A stretch of DNA of 64,000 bases from Gammaproteobacteria bacterium (lineage in GTDB: Bacteria > Pseudomonadota > Gammaproteobacteria > Thiohalospirales > Thiohalospiraceae): the NCBI GenBank assembly GCA_015491735.1, contig WFVH01000037.1:1-64000 (forward strand). The letters are read 5' to 3'. A model generated the notes under the pieces. The model saw nothing but the letters and a program-made list of their open reading frames with translations, did not search any database and had not been told where the DNA came from. Shown here piece by piece: positions 45,967 to 55,600 of the stretch (position 1 is its first letter; every line of letters starts with the position of its first letter). Both the position numbers and the translations under genes were made by a program.

Positions 45967-47246
45967 GATCGGGTGTTGTTAATTTTATTGAGGTTGAACA
46001 GTTCGCGCGCAGCTTCCAGCAGTTCATTTCGTCCGGCATAGGCGGCCTGGCTCATCTGTGCGGTCGGCGTATGGATAAGTTTGTTGGTCAGGCCGTAGGC
46101 CAGCTCCTGCAGTACCTGATCGGGGTCGCAGCCGGCAGCCAGATGGCGTTGGGCTTTCTCCAGTACCGTATCGCGTATCAGCGCTGCTTCTTCACGATAA
46201 CCACGGATGGTATCTACAGCGCTCAGGGACTGCAGCCAGCCCATGAAGTGGGAAACATGGGTGTCGATAATCTCATCGGCCTGTTTGGCAGCTTCCTGGC
46301 GGGAACGCAGACCCTCCTGGATGATGTCCTGCAGATCGTCTACCGTGTACAGATAGACATCGTCCAGCTCGCTCACATCGGAGGCGATATCCCGCGGTAC
46401 AGCGATATCGATCATCAAGATCGGGCGCCGTTTACGGATTTTGACCGCCTGCCGGGCATCCTCCCTGTCGATTACCGGATCCTGGCTGGCGGTGGACGAA
46501 ACCACCAGATCGGCTTCCGCCAGGTGCCCTTTGATCTCCGGCAGCCCGATGGCATAGCCGTTCACCTCAGTGGCCAGCAGATGGGCTTTTTCGAGGGTGC
46601 GGTTGGCGATAATGATTCTGCCAATGCCATTTTCACGAAGGTGGCGCGCCACCAGTTCGGTGGTCTCACCAGCACCGATCAACAGTGCGGTGTGCTTGTT
46701 GAGTTCGCTGAAAAACTGCCGCGCCAGGCTGACCGCTGCAAAAGCAACGGAGACCGGGCTGGCGCCGATAGCGGTGTCGGTTCGTACCCGTTTGGCGACA
46801 GAAAAGGTGTGCTGAAACAGCCGGTTGAGCTGGCTGCCGATGGTGCCGGCCTGATGGGCTGTAGCGTAGGCTGCCTTCATCTGCCCAAGAATCTGGGGTT
46901 CTCCCAGCACCAGGGAGTCCAGACCACTGGCTACACGCATGATCTGCCTTACGGCGGAGCGATCCGGATAGAGATAGGTGTAGGGTTCGACCCGCCTGCT
47001 ATCGATATCGTGGTAGGAGCAGAACCACTGCAGCAGCACTTCCCGGTAGTCCATGACGCCATCATCGGCGGTGCCGCAATAAAGTTCCGTGCGGTTGCAG
47101 GTGGAGAGGATTGCGGCTTCACGCAATCCGTCACGCGCCAGCAACTCCCTTAGCGCGCCCGAAACGCTTTCCGGAGCAAAAGCAACTTTCTCCCGGATTT
47201 CGACGGGGGCTGTTTTGTGGTTAACACCAAATGCCAATAGCGACAT
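45963..47246 (-). CDS. hemA: Glutamyl-tRNA reductase
   Basis: A 427-residue NADPH-dependent enzyme making glutamate-1-semialdehyde from glutamyl-tRNA, the first step of C5 tetrapyrrole synthesis. The nucleophile is Cys50 in [34 protein letters not shown] and the NADPH-binding segment [21 protein letters not shown] follow, then a helical dimerisation domain. It is divergent from the TPR-lolB operon, the usual gammaproteobacterial arrangement, and begins the hemA-prfA-prmC-moeB-JAMM operon. Confidence 0.97.
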   Translation of the reverse strand: MSLLAFGVNHKTAPVEIREKVAFAPESVSGALRELLARDGLREAAILSTCNRTELYCGTADDGVMDYREVLLQWFCSYHDIDSRRVEPYTYLYPDRSAVRQIMRVASGLDSLVLGEPQILGQMKAAYATAHQAGTIGSQLNRLFQHTFSVAKRVRTDTAIGASPVSVAFAAVSLARQFFSELNKHTALLIGAGETTELVARHLRENGIGRIIIANRTLEKAHLLATEVNGYAIGLPEIKGHLAEADLVVSSTASQDPVIDREDARQAVKIRKRRPILMIDIAVPRDIASDVSELDDVYLYTVDDLQDIIQEGLRSRQEAAKQADEIIDTHVSHFMGWLQSLSAVDTIRGYREEAALIRDTVLEKAQRHLAAGCDPDQVLQELAYGLTNKLIHTPTAQMSQAAYAGRNELLEAARELFNLNKINNTRS

Positions 47247-47396
47247 AGATCATCTTGCAGATTGATATGTTATAAATTTTGCGTCATGCACCGCCTGAAT
47301 ACAAGGCTGATGTCTCAGAATTAACGAATTTAATGAAAACAGGGGACGAAGTTGGGTATAGTTGTGCATTGGTTGTAATCGGGAGTCGTTTGATAA

Positions 47397-49190
47397 ATGA
47401 GCGTACCTATCCATCAAGGACAGATCTCCATCAAGGGTAAAGCCGGTTTTTTGAAGGCTGGTGTCTGTCTGACGCGAATTCGCCTGCCGGCAATGGCGTT
47501 TGCCCTGGCCATTACCCTGTTGGCGGCCTGTGCCACGCATCTGCCTGTACCGGAGAGCGGAGATGGCTCTTTGGCGATGCAGCAAACCGCAGCACAACGC
47601 TCCCCCAAGGCCGATCTGCTCTATGACCTGCTGGTGGGGGAGATAGCCGGGCAGCGGGGAGCCGTCAACATATCGGCCGAAAACTATCTGCGAGCCGCGC
47701 GCCTTTCGGGTGATCCGCAGATAGCGGAGCGGGCAGCGAAAATAGCCGTTTTTGCCGGCGATGACAAAAAGGCACTGGAGGCCGCCAGGAAATGGGTGAC
47801 ACTGGCGCCGGAGGATGCCGAAGCACAGCAGGTGGTCGCCATCATGTACCTGCGCAACGGGCAGGTGGAAAAGGCGATACCCTATCTGCAGCGGATACGG
47901 CAGTCGAACGCGCATCAACCGTACAAAGGGTTTATGTTCGTTGCGCGCCTGCTGAGCCGCGAGAAGAACAAAGAGACCGCCCTGCAGGCCATGTCCCGCC
48001 TGGTGGAGAGATACCCCGAGGAAGCGGAGGCCCAGTTCGCCTATGCCCATCTGGCGATGCAGGCGCGGCAGTATGCCAAGGCGCACAAGCTGCTGGACAA
48101 GGTGATCTCCCTGCGTCCTGACAGGGCAGATGCCTACGTGCTGCGGGCCAATCTCTATCGGGCCGAAGGCGATATCGAGTCGGCCTCGAAGGCCTATCGG
48201 CAGGCGATTAGGCTGAATCCCGGCAACCTGGAGACGTCGCTCTCCTACGCCCGTATGCTGGTGGAAGCCCGCCGCTTTCAGCAGGCCCGGGAAGCGTTCA
48301 AGCAGCTGGAGGCGCGTGCCCCCGACAATGCCGATGTCCTGTTCGCCCTGGGGTTGCTGGCGCTCCAGGCCGAGCAGAACGAGGAGGCCAAAAGATATTT
48401 TTCCATGTTGATTGAGAAAGGCCAGCGAGTCGAGGATGCCAGTTTTTTCATTGGCCGTATAGCCGAGACCGAAACAGACAATCCAGAGGCGCTGCGCTGG
48501 TATCGAAAGGTGACCAGTGGCGTGAATCATGCCGAGGCCCGAATCCGCATTGCCGTTCTTACGGCGAGGCAGGGTGACCTGGAAGCAGCCCGTCAGATAC
48601 TGCACGAACTTGCGCAGGACGATCCGCGCCATGAGGTGCGCGCCCTTCTTGTGGAGGGGGATATCCTGAGGAGATCCGGGCAGAACAGTGAGGCGTTTGA
48701 GGTGCTTGGACGCGGTCTGGAGAAATACCCCGACAATCCACAACTGCTCTATGCTCAAGCGTTGACAGCGGAACGGATCGATCGTCTCGATGTGCTGGAA
48801 CAGAATCTGAACAGAATGTTGAAGGCGGATCCCGACAATGCGCAGGCGTTGAACGCACTGGGGTATACATTGGCTGATCGCACCCACCGTTACGAAGAGG
48901 CGTACCGCTACGTGAAGCGTGCCCTGGAAATCGAGCCGGATGATGCGGCCATTCTGGATAGCATGGGTTGGGTACTCTATCGGCTGGGCCGCTATTCAGA
49001 GTCAATCGGGTATCTGCGCCGCGCGCTAAAGAGAACCAGGGACGGTGATCCGGAGATTGCCGCCCATCTGGGGGAGGTTCTGTGGGTTTCCGGTGACCGG
49101 GATGCAGCGCGCAAGGTGTGGGAACAAGCGCTGAAGCAGTTCCCTGATGACGAGAAACTTCGCAACACTGTTGAAAGGCACTTGAAATGA
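47397..49190 (+). CDS. Tetratricopeptide-repeat lipoprotein upstream of lolB
   Basis: A 597-residue predicted lipoprotein: a basic N-terminus, a hydrophobic stretch (MAFALAITLL) and lipobox LLAAC with Cys45. The rest is a chain of about 12 TPR motifs, such as ADAYVLRANLYRAEGDIESASKAYRQAIRLNPGN and LNALGYTLADRTHRYEEAYRYVKRALEIEPDD. Such TPR proteins are conserved next to lolB between hemA and ispE in gammaproteobacteria; the molecular function is not established. ATG at 47397 leaves a rather long n-region; an internal ATG just before MAFALAIT is an alternative. It overlaps lolB as ATGA. Confidence 0.88.
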   Translation: MSVPIHQGQISIKGKAGFLKAGVCLTRIRLPAMAFALAITLLAACATHLPVPESGDGSLAMQQTAAQRSPKADLLYDLLVGEIAGQRGAVNISAENYLRAARLSGDPQIAERAAKIAVFAGDDKKALEAARKWVTLAPEDAEAQQVVAIMYLRNGQVEKAIPYLQRIRQSNAHQPYKGFMFVARLLSREKNKETALQAMSRLVERYPEEAEAQFAYAHLAMQARQYAKAHKLLDKVISLRPDRADAYVLRANLYRAEGDIESASKAYRQAIRLNPGNLETSLSYARMLVEARRFQQAREAFKQLEARAPDNADVLFALGLLALQAEQNEEAKRYFSMLIEKGQRVEDASFFIGRIAETETDNPEALRWYRKVTSGVNHAEARIRIAVLTARQGDLEAARQILHELAQDDPRHEVRALLVEGDILRRSGQNSEAFEVLGRGLEKYPDNPQLLYAQALTAERIDRLDVLEQNLNRMLKADPDNAQALNALGYTLADRTHRYEEAYRYVKRALEIEPDDAAILDSMGWVLYRLGRYSESIGYLRRALKRTRDGDPEIAAHLGEVLWVSGDRDAARKVWEQALKQFPDDEKLRNTVERHLK

Positions 49191-49816
49191 GCATGTCGCG
49201 CCTGTCCATCCTGTTGAGCGTGCTGTTGCTGACTGCTTGCAGCGGCCAGCAAATACGCCCGCCAACCCAGGATCCTGTTCAGGAGTGGCGCCGGCACCAG
49301 CAACAGCTACAGGGGTTGACCCACTGGAATCTGCGGGGCCGGATTGCCTTGAAAAGCGGCCGTGAAGGACTCAATGCCAATATCTTCTGGCGCCAGTGGG
49401 ACGAGAACTACTATCTCCGCCTGTCAGGACCTTTCGGACTCGGCGCCTTGACCCTGGCGGGTAACGCGCAAGGCGTTGCGCTTCGCGATCGGGGGGAAAC
49501 AGCGCTTTACCGCGGAGATGCCGAACAGCTGTTTTTCCGGCGGACGGGCATGCGGTTACCCGTGGAGTCCCTCAGCTACTGGGTACGGGGCATCCCGCGG
49601 CAAGGGGCTACAGCAAAAATAGTGCTGGATGACCGGGGCAGATTAAAGTCGTTGCGGCAGTCAGGCTGGAAAATAGATTACAGGCGTTACACCCAACAGC
49701 AGGGGGTGGCGCTGCCTGCCAAACTGTTTCTGGAGAACCGGCAAATCAAGGTGCGGTTGGTGATCGACCGCTGGATGCCGGCAATCCCGCCCGCGCGGCA
49801 CCGGCAAAAGGGGTGA
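49187..49816 (+). CDS. lolB: Outer-membrane lipoprotein insertion protein LolB
   Basis: A 209-residue outer-membrane lipoprotein that receives lipoproteins from LolA and inserts them in the outer membrane. Signal peptide and lipobox (LLTAC, Cys18) are followed by the LolB fold with HWNLRGRIALKSGREG, FWRQWDENYYLRLSGPFGLGAL, ESLSYWVRGIPRQ and LFLENRQIKVRLVIDRW. Length is normal. It is translationally coupled to the upstream TPR gene and followed after 9 bases by ispE. Confidence 0.92.
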   Translation: MSMSRLSILLSVLLLTACSGQQIRPPTQDPVQEWRRHQQQLQGLTHWNLRGRIALKSGREGLNANIFWRQWDENYYLRLSGPFGLGALTLAGNAQGVALRDRGETALYRGDAEQLFFRRTGMRLPVESLSYWVRGIPRQGATAKIVLDDRGRLKSLRQSGWKIDYRRYTQQQGVALPAKLFLENRQIKVRLVIDRWMPAIPPARHRQKG

Positions 49817-49825
49817 CAGCCGGGT

Positions 49826-50680
49826 ATGATCTCCATGGTTCCCTGGCCGGCACCGGCAAAACTCAATCTGTTTCTCCACATAACCGGGCGCCGCGCCGAT
49901 GGCTATCATCTTCTGCAAACCGTATTCCAGTTTCTGGACTATGGCGACGCGCTTCTCTTCCGTATTCGCAAGGATGGCTCGATTCGCCGTCTCTCTTCCT
50001 TGACAGGGGTTGGCGAGAACCAGGATCTGGCCATACGCGCGGCCCGGTTGCTGCAGCAGCAGTGCCGCGTTACCCAAGGCGTCGAGATCCGGGTGGACAA
50101 ACGGCTGCCTTTGGGTGGCGGGCTGGGGGGGGGGAGTTCGGATGCGGCAACCACGCTCGTTGCGTTGAATCACTTGTGGAATACCGGCCTGGATACAGAA
50201 GCGCTTTGTGCGCTGGGGTTGACACTGGGCGCTGATATCCCCGTGTTCATCCAGGGGCATGCAGTCTGGGCAGAGGGCATCGGGGAGCGGTTTACCCCGG
50301 TGGAGCTGCCGGAGCCGTGGTTTCTGGTAGTGATCCCGCCCGTCGAGGTCGCCACGGCCGAAGTTTTTTCAGCTCCGGATTTGATACGCGACGCCCAGCC
50401 TATTACAATACGCGCTTTTCTCGAGGGGAAAGGGGAAAACACCCTTGAGGAGTTCGTCACGAAACGCTACCCCCCGGTGAGGGAAGCGCTGGCCTGGTTA
50501 AGCCAATACAGCCAGGCGAGGATGACCGGCAGCGGAGGCTGCCTGTTTGCCTCCTTCGGGAAACGGGCGGAGGCGGAGCAGGTATTGAGCCGGCTGCCTG
50601 AGGGCTGGGGCGGCTTCGTGGCCAGAGGGCGGAACCGTTCACCGCTGCTGGAGCGGTTGCGCCGGGAAAAGTTCGCCTAA
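49826..50680 (+). CDS. ispE: 4-diphosphocytidyl-2-C-methyl-D-erythritol kinase
   Basis: A 284-residue GHMP-family kinase that phosphorylates CDP-ME in the MEP pathway of isoprenoid synthesis. The N-terminus WPAPAKLNLFLHITGRRADGYH has the substrate-binding Lys, and the glycine-rich ATP loop is LPLGGGLGGGSSDAATTL. The C-terminal GHMP motif is ARMTGSGGCLFASF. The length matches the family. The TAA stop lies within the first bases of the repeat that begins at 50677, so the repeat end now supplies the stop codon. Confidence 0.95.
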   Translation: MISMVPWPAPAKLNLFLHITGRRADGYHLLQTVFQFLDYGDALLFRIRKDGSIRRLSSLTGVGENQDLAIRAARLLQQQCRVTQGVEIRVDKRLPLGGGLGGGSSDAATTLVALNHLWNTGLDTEALCALGLTLGADIPVFIQGHAVWAEGIGERFTPVELPEPWFLVVIPPVEVATAEVFSAPDLIRDAQPITIRAFLEGKGENTLEEFVTKRYPPVREALAWLSQYSQARMTGSGGCLFASFGKRAEAEQVLSRLPEGWGGFVARGRNRSPLLERLRREKFA

Positions 50681-50797
50681 CTGCCCGGATTATCGCTGGA
50701 GATCGGTCGGTTCAAGGCGAAAAAAGCGAGTCTCAACTGTAACTGACCATTTTTCAACACGGCAATGGTGGTTTCCAGGGGCTGGCCGAGCAGTTAC
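50677..50797 (-). repeat. MITE-like repeat, 121 bp, without the 31-bp arm
   Basis: Starts CTAACTGCCCGG (a one-base variant of GTAACTGCCCGG) and ends GGCCGAGCAGTTAC, with TTCAAGGCGAAAAAA, CCATTTTTCAACAC and GGTTTCCAGGGG blocks inside. Flanking octamers AAGTTCGC (50669-50676) and AAATTTGC (50798-50805) agree at 6 of 8, both differences being transitions. It sits between ispE and tRNA-Gln, providing the ispE stop and ending 23 bases before the tRNA. Confidence 0.78.
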
Positions 50798-50820
50798 AAA
50801 TTTGCTTGATATATAGTTAC

Positions 50821-50895
50821 TGGGGCGTCGCCAAGCGGTAAGGCACAGGGTTTTGATCCCTGCATTCCCAGGTTCGAATCCTGGCGCCCCAACCA
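50821..50895 (+). tRNA. tRNA-Gln (anticodon TTG)
   Basis: A complete 75-nt cloverleaf. The acceptor stem TGGGGCG pairs with CGCCCCA, the anticodon loop TTTTGAT carries TTG, the T-loop is GTTCGAATC and the 3' CCA is encoded. A tRNA-Gln between ispE and prs is the conserved gammaproteobacterial order. Confidence 0.97.
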
Positions 50896-51030
50896 TTTTG
50901 TGGATAATCCATACAGGTCACATCAGGTTGTCACCACTGTTGGGTGTTGGGCGGAACTGTCAGGCGTAAAGAGCAGATGGTTACCCGCATACATTCAGAA
51001 AACTACTTGCCCGGTTCCAAAGGAGAAGCC

Positions 51031-51984
51031 GTGTCCGACAACAGAATGATGGTGTTTTCCGGCAACGCGAATCCGCGGCTCGCCCGGGCCATCGTTGGCC
51101 ATCTGAACATGCCGCTGGGCAAGGCCATCGTTGGCCGCTTCAGCGATGGCGAAGTGATGGTGGAGATCATGGAAAACGTGCGTGGCAAGGATGTTTTCGT
51201 GGTTCAGCCAACCTGTGCGCCGACCAATGACAACCTGATGGAGTTGCTGATAATGGTCGATGCGCTGCGCCGGGCTTCGGCCCGGCGCGTTACCACCGTG
51301 ATACCCTATTTTGGCTATGCCCGCCAGGATCGCCGTTCGCGATCCGTGCGTGTGGCGATCACTGCCAAGGTGGTCGCCAACATGATCGAGGCAGTGGGTA
51401 CCGACCGGGTACTGACGGTGGATCTGCACGCTGATCAGATCCAGGGGTTTTTCGATATTCCGGTGGACAATGTGTACGCCTCTCCCATCCTGTTTGGTGA
51501 TATCTGGCGTCAGAAACACAAGAATCTGATAGTCGTTTCCCCGGATGTTGGCGGGGTGGTCAGAGCGCGGGCAGTAGCCAAGCAGCTGGATGATGCCGAA
51601 CTGGCGATCATCGACAAGCGCCGCCCGCGGGCCAATGAAGCCAAAGTAATGAACATCATCGGTGACGTGGCGGGGCGTAATTGTGTGCTGGTGGATGACC
51701 TGGTGGATACCGCCGGTACGTTGTGCCAGGCCGCCGGAGCGCTCAAGGAGCACGACGCGGCCAGTGTGACCGCCTACTGTACCCATCCGGTACTCTCGGG
51801 GCCAGCGGTAAAAAACCTGATGGAATCCCAACTGGATGAACTGGTCGTGACCGATACGGTGCCGTTGCGGCCCGATGCTCGCGAGTGCGGGCGCATACGG
51901 GTGCTGAGTATTGCCGAGATGCTGGCGGAAACCATGCGCCGTATCAGTAACGAAGAGTCTGTGAGCTCGCTCTATATGGAGTAA
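51031..51984 (+). CDS. prs: Ribose-phosphate pyrophosphokinase
   Basis: A 317-residue cytoplasmic enzyme making PRPP from ribose-5-phosphate and ATP for nucleotide, histidine and tryptophan synthesis. Conserved blocks are [67 protein letters not shown] and the PRPP-binding loop [20 protein letters not shown]. The frame opens at 50944, but GTG at 51031 is preferred: AGGAG lies just upstream and the N-terminus and length then match the family (E. coli 315 residues). Confidence 0.95.
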   Translation: MSDNRMMVFSGNANPRLARAIVGHLNMPLGKAIVGRFSDGEVMVEIMENVRGKDVFVVQPTCAPTNDNLMELLIMVDALRRASARRVTTVIPYFGYARQDRRSRSVRVAITAKVVANMIEAVGTDRVLTVDLHADQIQGFFDIPVDNVYASPILFGDIWRQKHKNLIVVSPDVGGVVRARAVAKQLDDAELAIIDKRRPRANEAKVMNIIGDVAGRNCVLVDDLVDTAGTLCQAAGALKEHDAASVTAYCTHPVLSGPAVKNLMESQLDELVVTDTVPLRPDARECGRIRVLSIAEMLAETMRRISNEESVSSLYME

Positions 51985-52075
51985 CAGGGGAGTTTTGCCG
52001 AACCTGGTCGCGGGGGAGGCTATTTGTCGTCCATCTTCGTCAGGAGATGGATTAATAACCAGCGTGGAGAGCAAA

Positions 52076-52735
52076 ATGAGTAGTGAATTTGTCGTATCAG
52101 CAGAACGCCGTAAGGACCAGGGCAAAGGTGCGAGCCGCCGCCTGCGCCGTACGGGCAAGGTGCCGGCTATCCTGTACGGAGCGGGCAAGGAGCCACTTCC
52201 GATAACGGTGGATCATAATGAGCTGCTGAAGCAGGTGGAAAACGAAGCCTTCTACTCTCATATCCTGACCATCGATTTAGAGGGCAGTAAAGAGCAGGCG
52301 ATTCTCAAGGATATGCAGCGTCATCCCGCCAAGCCCTTTATCTTGCATATGGATTTTATGCGGGTCAGCGCCGGAGAGAGGATTCGGGTGAATGTTCCGC
52401 TCCATTTTACCGGTGAAGAGGTGGCTCCGGGAGTGAAGATCGGTGGCGGGATAGTTACCCACGCTGTCACCGAGGTTGAAATAAACTGTCTTCCCAAAGA
52501 TCTGCCGGAGTATATCGATGTCGATCTGTCCGGACTGGAGCTGGGACAATCCCTGCATCTTTCCGACATAAAACTCCCCAAGGGGGTGGAGCTGGTGCAG
52601 CTATTGCAGGGTGAAGAGCATGATACCGCTATTGCGGCGATTCAGACCGTTCGCGGCGCTGTTGACACAGAGACCCAAGAGGCGGCGGGTGAAGAGGGTG
52701 AGGCTGGAGGAGAAGGCGGGGCCGACAAAGAGTAA
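52076..52735 (+). CDS. rplY: 50S ribosomal protein L25 (CTC form)
   Basis: A 219-residue long-form L25/general-stress protein Ctc that binds 5S rRNA. The N-terminal L25 domain reads FVVSAERRKDQGKGASRRLRRTGKVPAILYG, and the C-terminal beta domain contains VPLHFTGEEVAPGVKIGGGI and IDVDLSGLELGQSLHLSDI. It ends in an acidic Gly/Glu-rich tail. ATG at 52076 is chosen over an upstream start because it matches the family N-terminus. It lies between prs and pth, the usual order. Confidence 0.95.
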   Translation: MSSEFVVSAERRKDQGKGASRRLRRTGKVPAILYGAGKEPLPITVDHNELLKQVENEAFYSHILTIDLEGSKEQAILKDMQRHPAKPFILHMDFMRVSAGERIRVNVPLHFTGEEVAPGVKIGGGIVTHAVTEVEINCLPKDLPEYIDVDLSGLELGQSLHLSDIKLPKGVELVQLLQGEEHDTAIAAIQTVRGAVDTETQEAAGEEGEAGGEGGADKE

Positions 52736-52839
52736 CCGGCTTTGTAACCACGTGGCTTTTTTGTATTGATCTGGTGACCGGATATACCCGCCTGGATATG
52801 CCGGTCTCGGGACAACCCTTGACCCGAGGAGCAACAGAC

Positions 52840-52941
52840 ATGGCACGTATCAAGAGGCGACCCCCAAGCGCGCACACGGAAGCTGGCACCGGTATATCCG
52901 GTTGCCGGGTCGACGGCGACGGGTCAGGGGGAGGTGAGTGA
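52840..52941 (+). CDS. Possible 33-residue leader ORF coupled to pth
   Basis: A short frame encoding a 33-residue basic, Gly-rich peptide (begins MARIKRRPPSAHTEAG, ends GGGE). It has a strong Shine-Dalgarno GAGGAG 8 bases before its ATG, and its TGA overlaps the GTG start of pth as GTGA, the usual geometry for translational coupling. No homology was recognised. It could be a leader that couples pth translation, or a chance frame. Confidence 0.35.
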   Translation: MARIKRRPPSAHTEAGTGISGCRVDGDGSGGGE

Positions 52942-53552
52942 CCGCTCCCACCATTCAGCTTGTCGCAGGTCTGGGAAATCCGGGTGATGAGTATCGGGAG
53001 ACCCGGCATAACGCCGGTTTCTGGTTTGTCGATGCCCTGAGCCGGCAGTGGGGCGTACCCTTTCGCCGGGAGGCAAAGTTTCATGGAGAGGTGTGCCGGA
53101 TTTCGATGAAGGGCGAGCCGGTCTGGTTGCTCAAACCCGACACCTGGATGAACCGCAGCGGCCAGGCCGTTGCGCGCCTGGCCCGGTTCTACAAGATCCC
53201 CGTTGAGTCAATCCTGGTGGCCCATGATGATTTGGATTTGCCACCGGGAGCTGTACGTCTCAAGCAGGGCGGTGGGCACGGCGGGCACAACGGATTGCGC
53301 GATATCGCCTCCCTGATGGGGGACAACGGGTTTGTCCGGCTGCGTATCGGCATTGGTCATCCCGGCAGTACAAAGGAGGTTACCGGTTTCGTCCTGGGCA
53401 GCGCATCAGCAGAAGAGCGCCGTCTGATAGATGAGGCTATTGCCAGGGCGGTAGAGGAGTTGCCCCATATCATCCACGGTGATTACCAGAAAGCCATGAA
53501 CCGGCTTCACTCCAGGGCGGAGCAGTCCCGGCTGAAACAGACAACAGGATAA
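52938..53552 (+). CDS. pth: Peptidyl-tRNA hydrolase
   Basis: A 204-residue enzyme that recycles peptidyl-tRNA by cleaving the ester bond. The signature LVAGLGNPGDEYRETRHNAGFWFVD contains the catalytic His in RHNAG, followed by LLKPDTWMNRSGQAV (tRNA/peptide contact Asn) and VAHDDLDLPPGAVRLKQGGGHGGHNGLRD. The start is GTG at 52938. Only three bases before ychF after the stop, so pth-ychF are co-transcribed. Confidence 0.96.
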   Translation: MTAPTIQLVAGLGNPGDEYRETRHNAGFWFVDALSRQWGVPFRREAKFHGEVCRISMKGEPVWLLKPDTWMNRSGQAVARLARFYKIPVESILVAHDDLDLPPGAVRLKQGGGHGGHNGLRDIASLMGDNGFVRLRIGIGHPGSTKEVTGFVLGSASAEERRLIDEAIARAVEELPHIIHGDYQKAMNRLHSRAEQSRLKQTTG

Positions 53553-53555
53553 TCA

Positions 53556-54647
53556 ATGGGATTCAAATGCGGTATCGTTGGGTTGCCGAATGTTGGCAAA
53601 TCCACACTGTTCAATGCGTTGACCAAAGCGGGTATCCAGGCGGAAAACTATCCGTTTTGCACCATTGAGCCAAACGTGGGGGTTGTTCCAGTGCCGGATC
53701 CGCGTCTGGAGCGGTTGGCGGCCATCGTTGCCCCGGAGCGGATTGTTCCCGCCACCATGGAGTTTGTGGATATTGCCGGCCTGGTGGCTGGAGCCTCCCG
53801 TGGCGAAGGGCTTGGCAACAAGTTCCTCGCCAATATCCGTGAAACGGACGCTGTTGCGCAGGTGGTTCGTTGCTTCGAGAACGATGATATCGTCCACGTG
53901 GTGGGGAAGATCGAGCCGCTGAACGACATCGAGGTAATCAATACCGAATTGGCGTTGGCCGATCTTGAAACGGTGGAAAAGGCGATTCTGCGGGTTGGTA
54001 AAATTGCCAAGGGTGGTGACAAGGAGGCCGAGGCCAAAAAGGAGCTGCTTGAACAGATACGCGCTCGGCTGGACAGGGGGGAGGCGGTGCGCTCGATGGG
54101 GCTGGACAAGGAGCAACTCGGACTGGTTCAGGACCTCCACCTTCTCACCGTCAAGCCCACCATGTACATTGCAAACGTCAATGAGAACGGTTTTGAAAAC
54201 AACCCGTATCTTGAACAGGTGCAGGCGTTGGCGCAGAGAGAGGGCGCCGTTGTCGTGGCGGTTTGTGCTGCAATCGAATCGGAGCTTACCGAACTCGATG
54301 AGGAGGAGAGGGCGGAGTTTCTTGCCGATTTGGGGCTGGAGGAGCCTGGCCTGCACCGGGTCATTCGTGCCGGATACCAACTGTTGGGTCTGCAGACCTA
54401 TTTCACGGCCGGGGTCAAGGAGGTGCGCGCCTGGACTGTTTCGAACGGTGCAACGGCCCCCCAGGCTGCCGGAGTTATTCACACCGATTTTGAAAAAGGG
54501 TTTATCCGCGCCGAAGTGACCTCCTGTGAGGATTTTGTTGCGTATAATGGCGAACAGGGCGCACGCGAGGCCGGCAAGCTTCGTCTGGAAGGCAAGGAGT
54601 ACGTAGTGCAGGATGGTGATGTGATGCACTTTCGCTTCAATGTCTGA
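53556..54647 (+). CDS. ychF: Ribosome-associated ATPase/GTPase YchF
   Basis: A 363-residue Obg-family P-loop protein with ATPase activity, linked to stress and redox responses and binding the ribosome. The G1 loop is [20 protein letters not shown]3 includes [19 protein letters not shown], and the noncanonical G4-region is NVNE in place of NKxD, which explains ATP preference. The C-terminal TGS-like domain ends in [18 protein letters not shown]. Full length. Confidence 0.97.
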   Translation: MGFKCGIVGLPNVGKSTLFNALTKAGIQAENYPFCTIEPNVGVVPVPDPRLERLAAIVAPERIVPATMEFVDIAGLVAGASRGEGLGNKFLANIRETDAVAQVVRCFENDDIVHVVGKIEPLNDIEVINTELALADLETVEKAILRVGKIAKGGDKEAEAKKELLEQIRARLDRGEAVRSMGLDKEQLGLVQDLHLLTVKPTMYIANVNENGFENNPYLEQVQALAQREGAVVVAVCAAIESELTELDEEERAEFLADLGLEEPGLHRVIRAGYQLLGLQTYFTAGVKEVRAWTVSNGATAPQAAGVIHTDFEKGFIRAEVTSCEDFVAYNGEQGAREAGKLRLEGKEYVVQDGDVMHFRFNV

Positions 54648-54771
54648 TATTGGCCCGGCCACGATATAGTTCGCGTTCAGGGCTCCAAGCGTTCTCCGGC
54701 TCCGGGTGTCTCTCGCCGGCAGAACAGGTTCTGCCCGGTGGCCGGAGTAACAATTACAAGGAGCTATCAAG

Positions 54772-55239
54772 ATGAAAAAATGCGCCGGCTTTCTCATTGC
54801 GCTGATGGTGTTGCTGGTTGCAAGCATGGGCCATGCAAATGGTGATCTCCATCCGGCTGGCTGTTCCGTTGACAATGCCTGGATCCGTGAAGCGCCTCCG
54901 GTAGCAAGAGCATTGGCCGGGTTTATGACAATCAGAAACCCGGCAGACACCGGACAGTTACTGTTGGGTGCTGAAAGTGTGGTATTTGAAAAAATCGAGA
55001 TGCATCGCACCGTAATGGAGGACGGGTTGGCCAAAATGGTGCGGCAGGAAACCGTCGAGGTTCCCGCCAATGGCCGGGTGGAGTTTGCCCCCGGTGGTTT
55101 GCATTTGATGTTGATAAATCCCGGACAGCGCCTCAAGGCCGGTGATACGGTGAGGGTAACTCTCAAGTTTAAAGGTGGAAAGCGTATTCCCGCAGAGTTC
55201 ACTGTTCGCCCGGCGGATACCCCAAAACACCACCATTGA
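54772..55239 (+). CDS. Periplasmic copper chaperone PCu(A)C
   Basis: A 155-residue exported protein with a signal peptide ending near ASMGHA. The mature domain has the Cu(I)-binding pattern of the PCu(A)C family: KIEMHRTVMEDGLAKM supplies the first His and Met residues and GGLHLMLINPG the second His-x-Met. It continues with VRVTLKFKGGKRIPAEFTV and ends in HHH, which may add a metal ligand. Family members deliver copper to cytochrome oxidase. AAGGAG lies in front of the ATG. No partner gene such as Sco is adjacent. Confidence 0.9.
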   Translation: MKKCAGFLIALMVLLVASMGHANGDLHPAGCSVDNAWIREAPPVARALAGFMTIRNPADTGQLLLGAESVVFEKIEMHRTVMEDGLAKMVRQETVEVPANGRVEFAPGGLHLMLINPGQRLKAGDTVRVTLKFKGGKRIPAEFTVRPADTPKHHH

Positions 55240-55379
55240 AGCGGGCGGTGAGTTCAAGCGCCGTTCATGGCCGGTTACCTGTGTCCGGGTCAGAATACAA
55301 GGGGAGTGGGCAAATCATCCTTGGCAGGCTGCATTTATTGCCCCGGTTCCCGTTTTATGGTTGAATAAAGCATCTTGCA

Positions 55380-55455
<76 letters not shown>

Positions 55456-55460
55456 CTCAC

Positions 55461-55489
55461 AAGGGCAAACGGCCGTTTGCCCTTTGATT
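55461..55489 (+). terminator. Intrinsic terminator of tRNA-Lys
   Basis: The perfect palindrome AAGGGCAAACGG-CCGTTTGCCCTT (55461-55484) is followed by TGATTTG, 5 bases after the tRNA 3' end. Position and symmetry indicate a Rho-independent terminator, although the T-tract is interrupted. Confidence 0.75.
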
Positions 55490-55524
55490 TGTTAACCCGG
55501 CAACAATGGATGCCGCATTCAGAA

Positions 55525-55594
55525 CTTCAAGAACAGACCGGAATACGGGGCGGCTTGCAGGCAAACGCAGTGCCGGGCCAGTCTGTTCTTGAAG
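55525..55594. repeat. 17-bp hairpin sharing its first bases with 59424-59527
   Basis: CTTCAAGAACAGACCGG (55525-55541) pairs with CCAGTCTGTTCTTGAAG (55578-55594) with one mismatch. It is preceded by ATTCAGAA, as is the second hairpin at 59 kb (GTTCAGAA). The common block is TTCAGAACTTCAAG. It may form the interior of a variant MITE copy that ends at 55666. Confidence 0.5.
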
Positions 55595-55600
55595 CCTCTG

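Noticed and set aside
53553-55202. Long minus-strand open frame across ychF and the copper chaperone gene
   Set aside because: Both plus-strand genes are clear conserved families; the opposite frame has no signals or homology.
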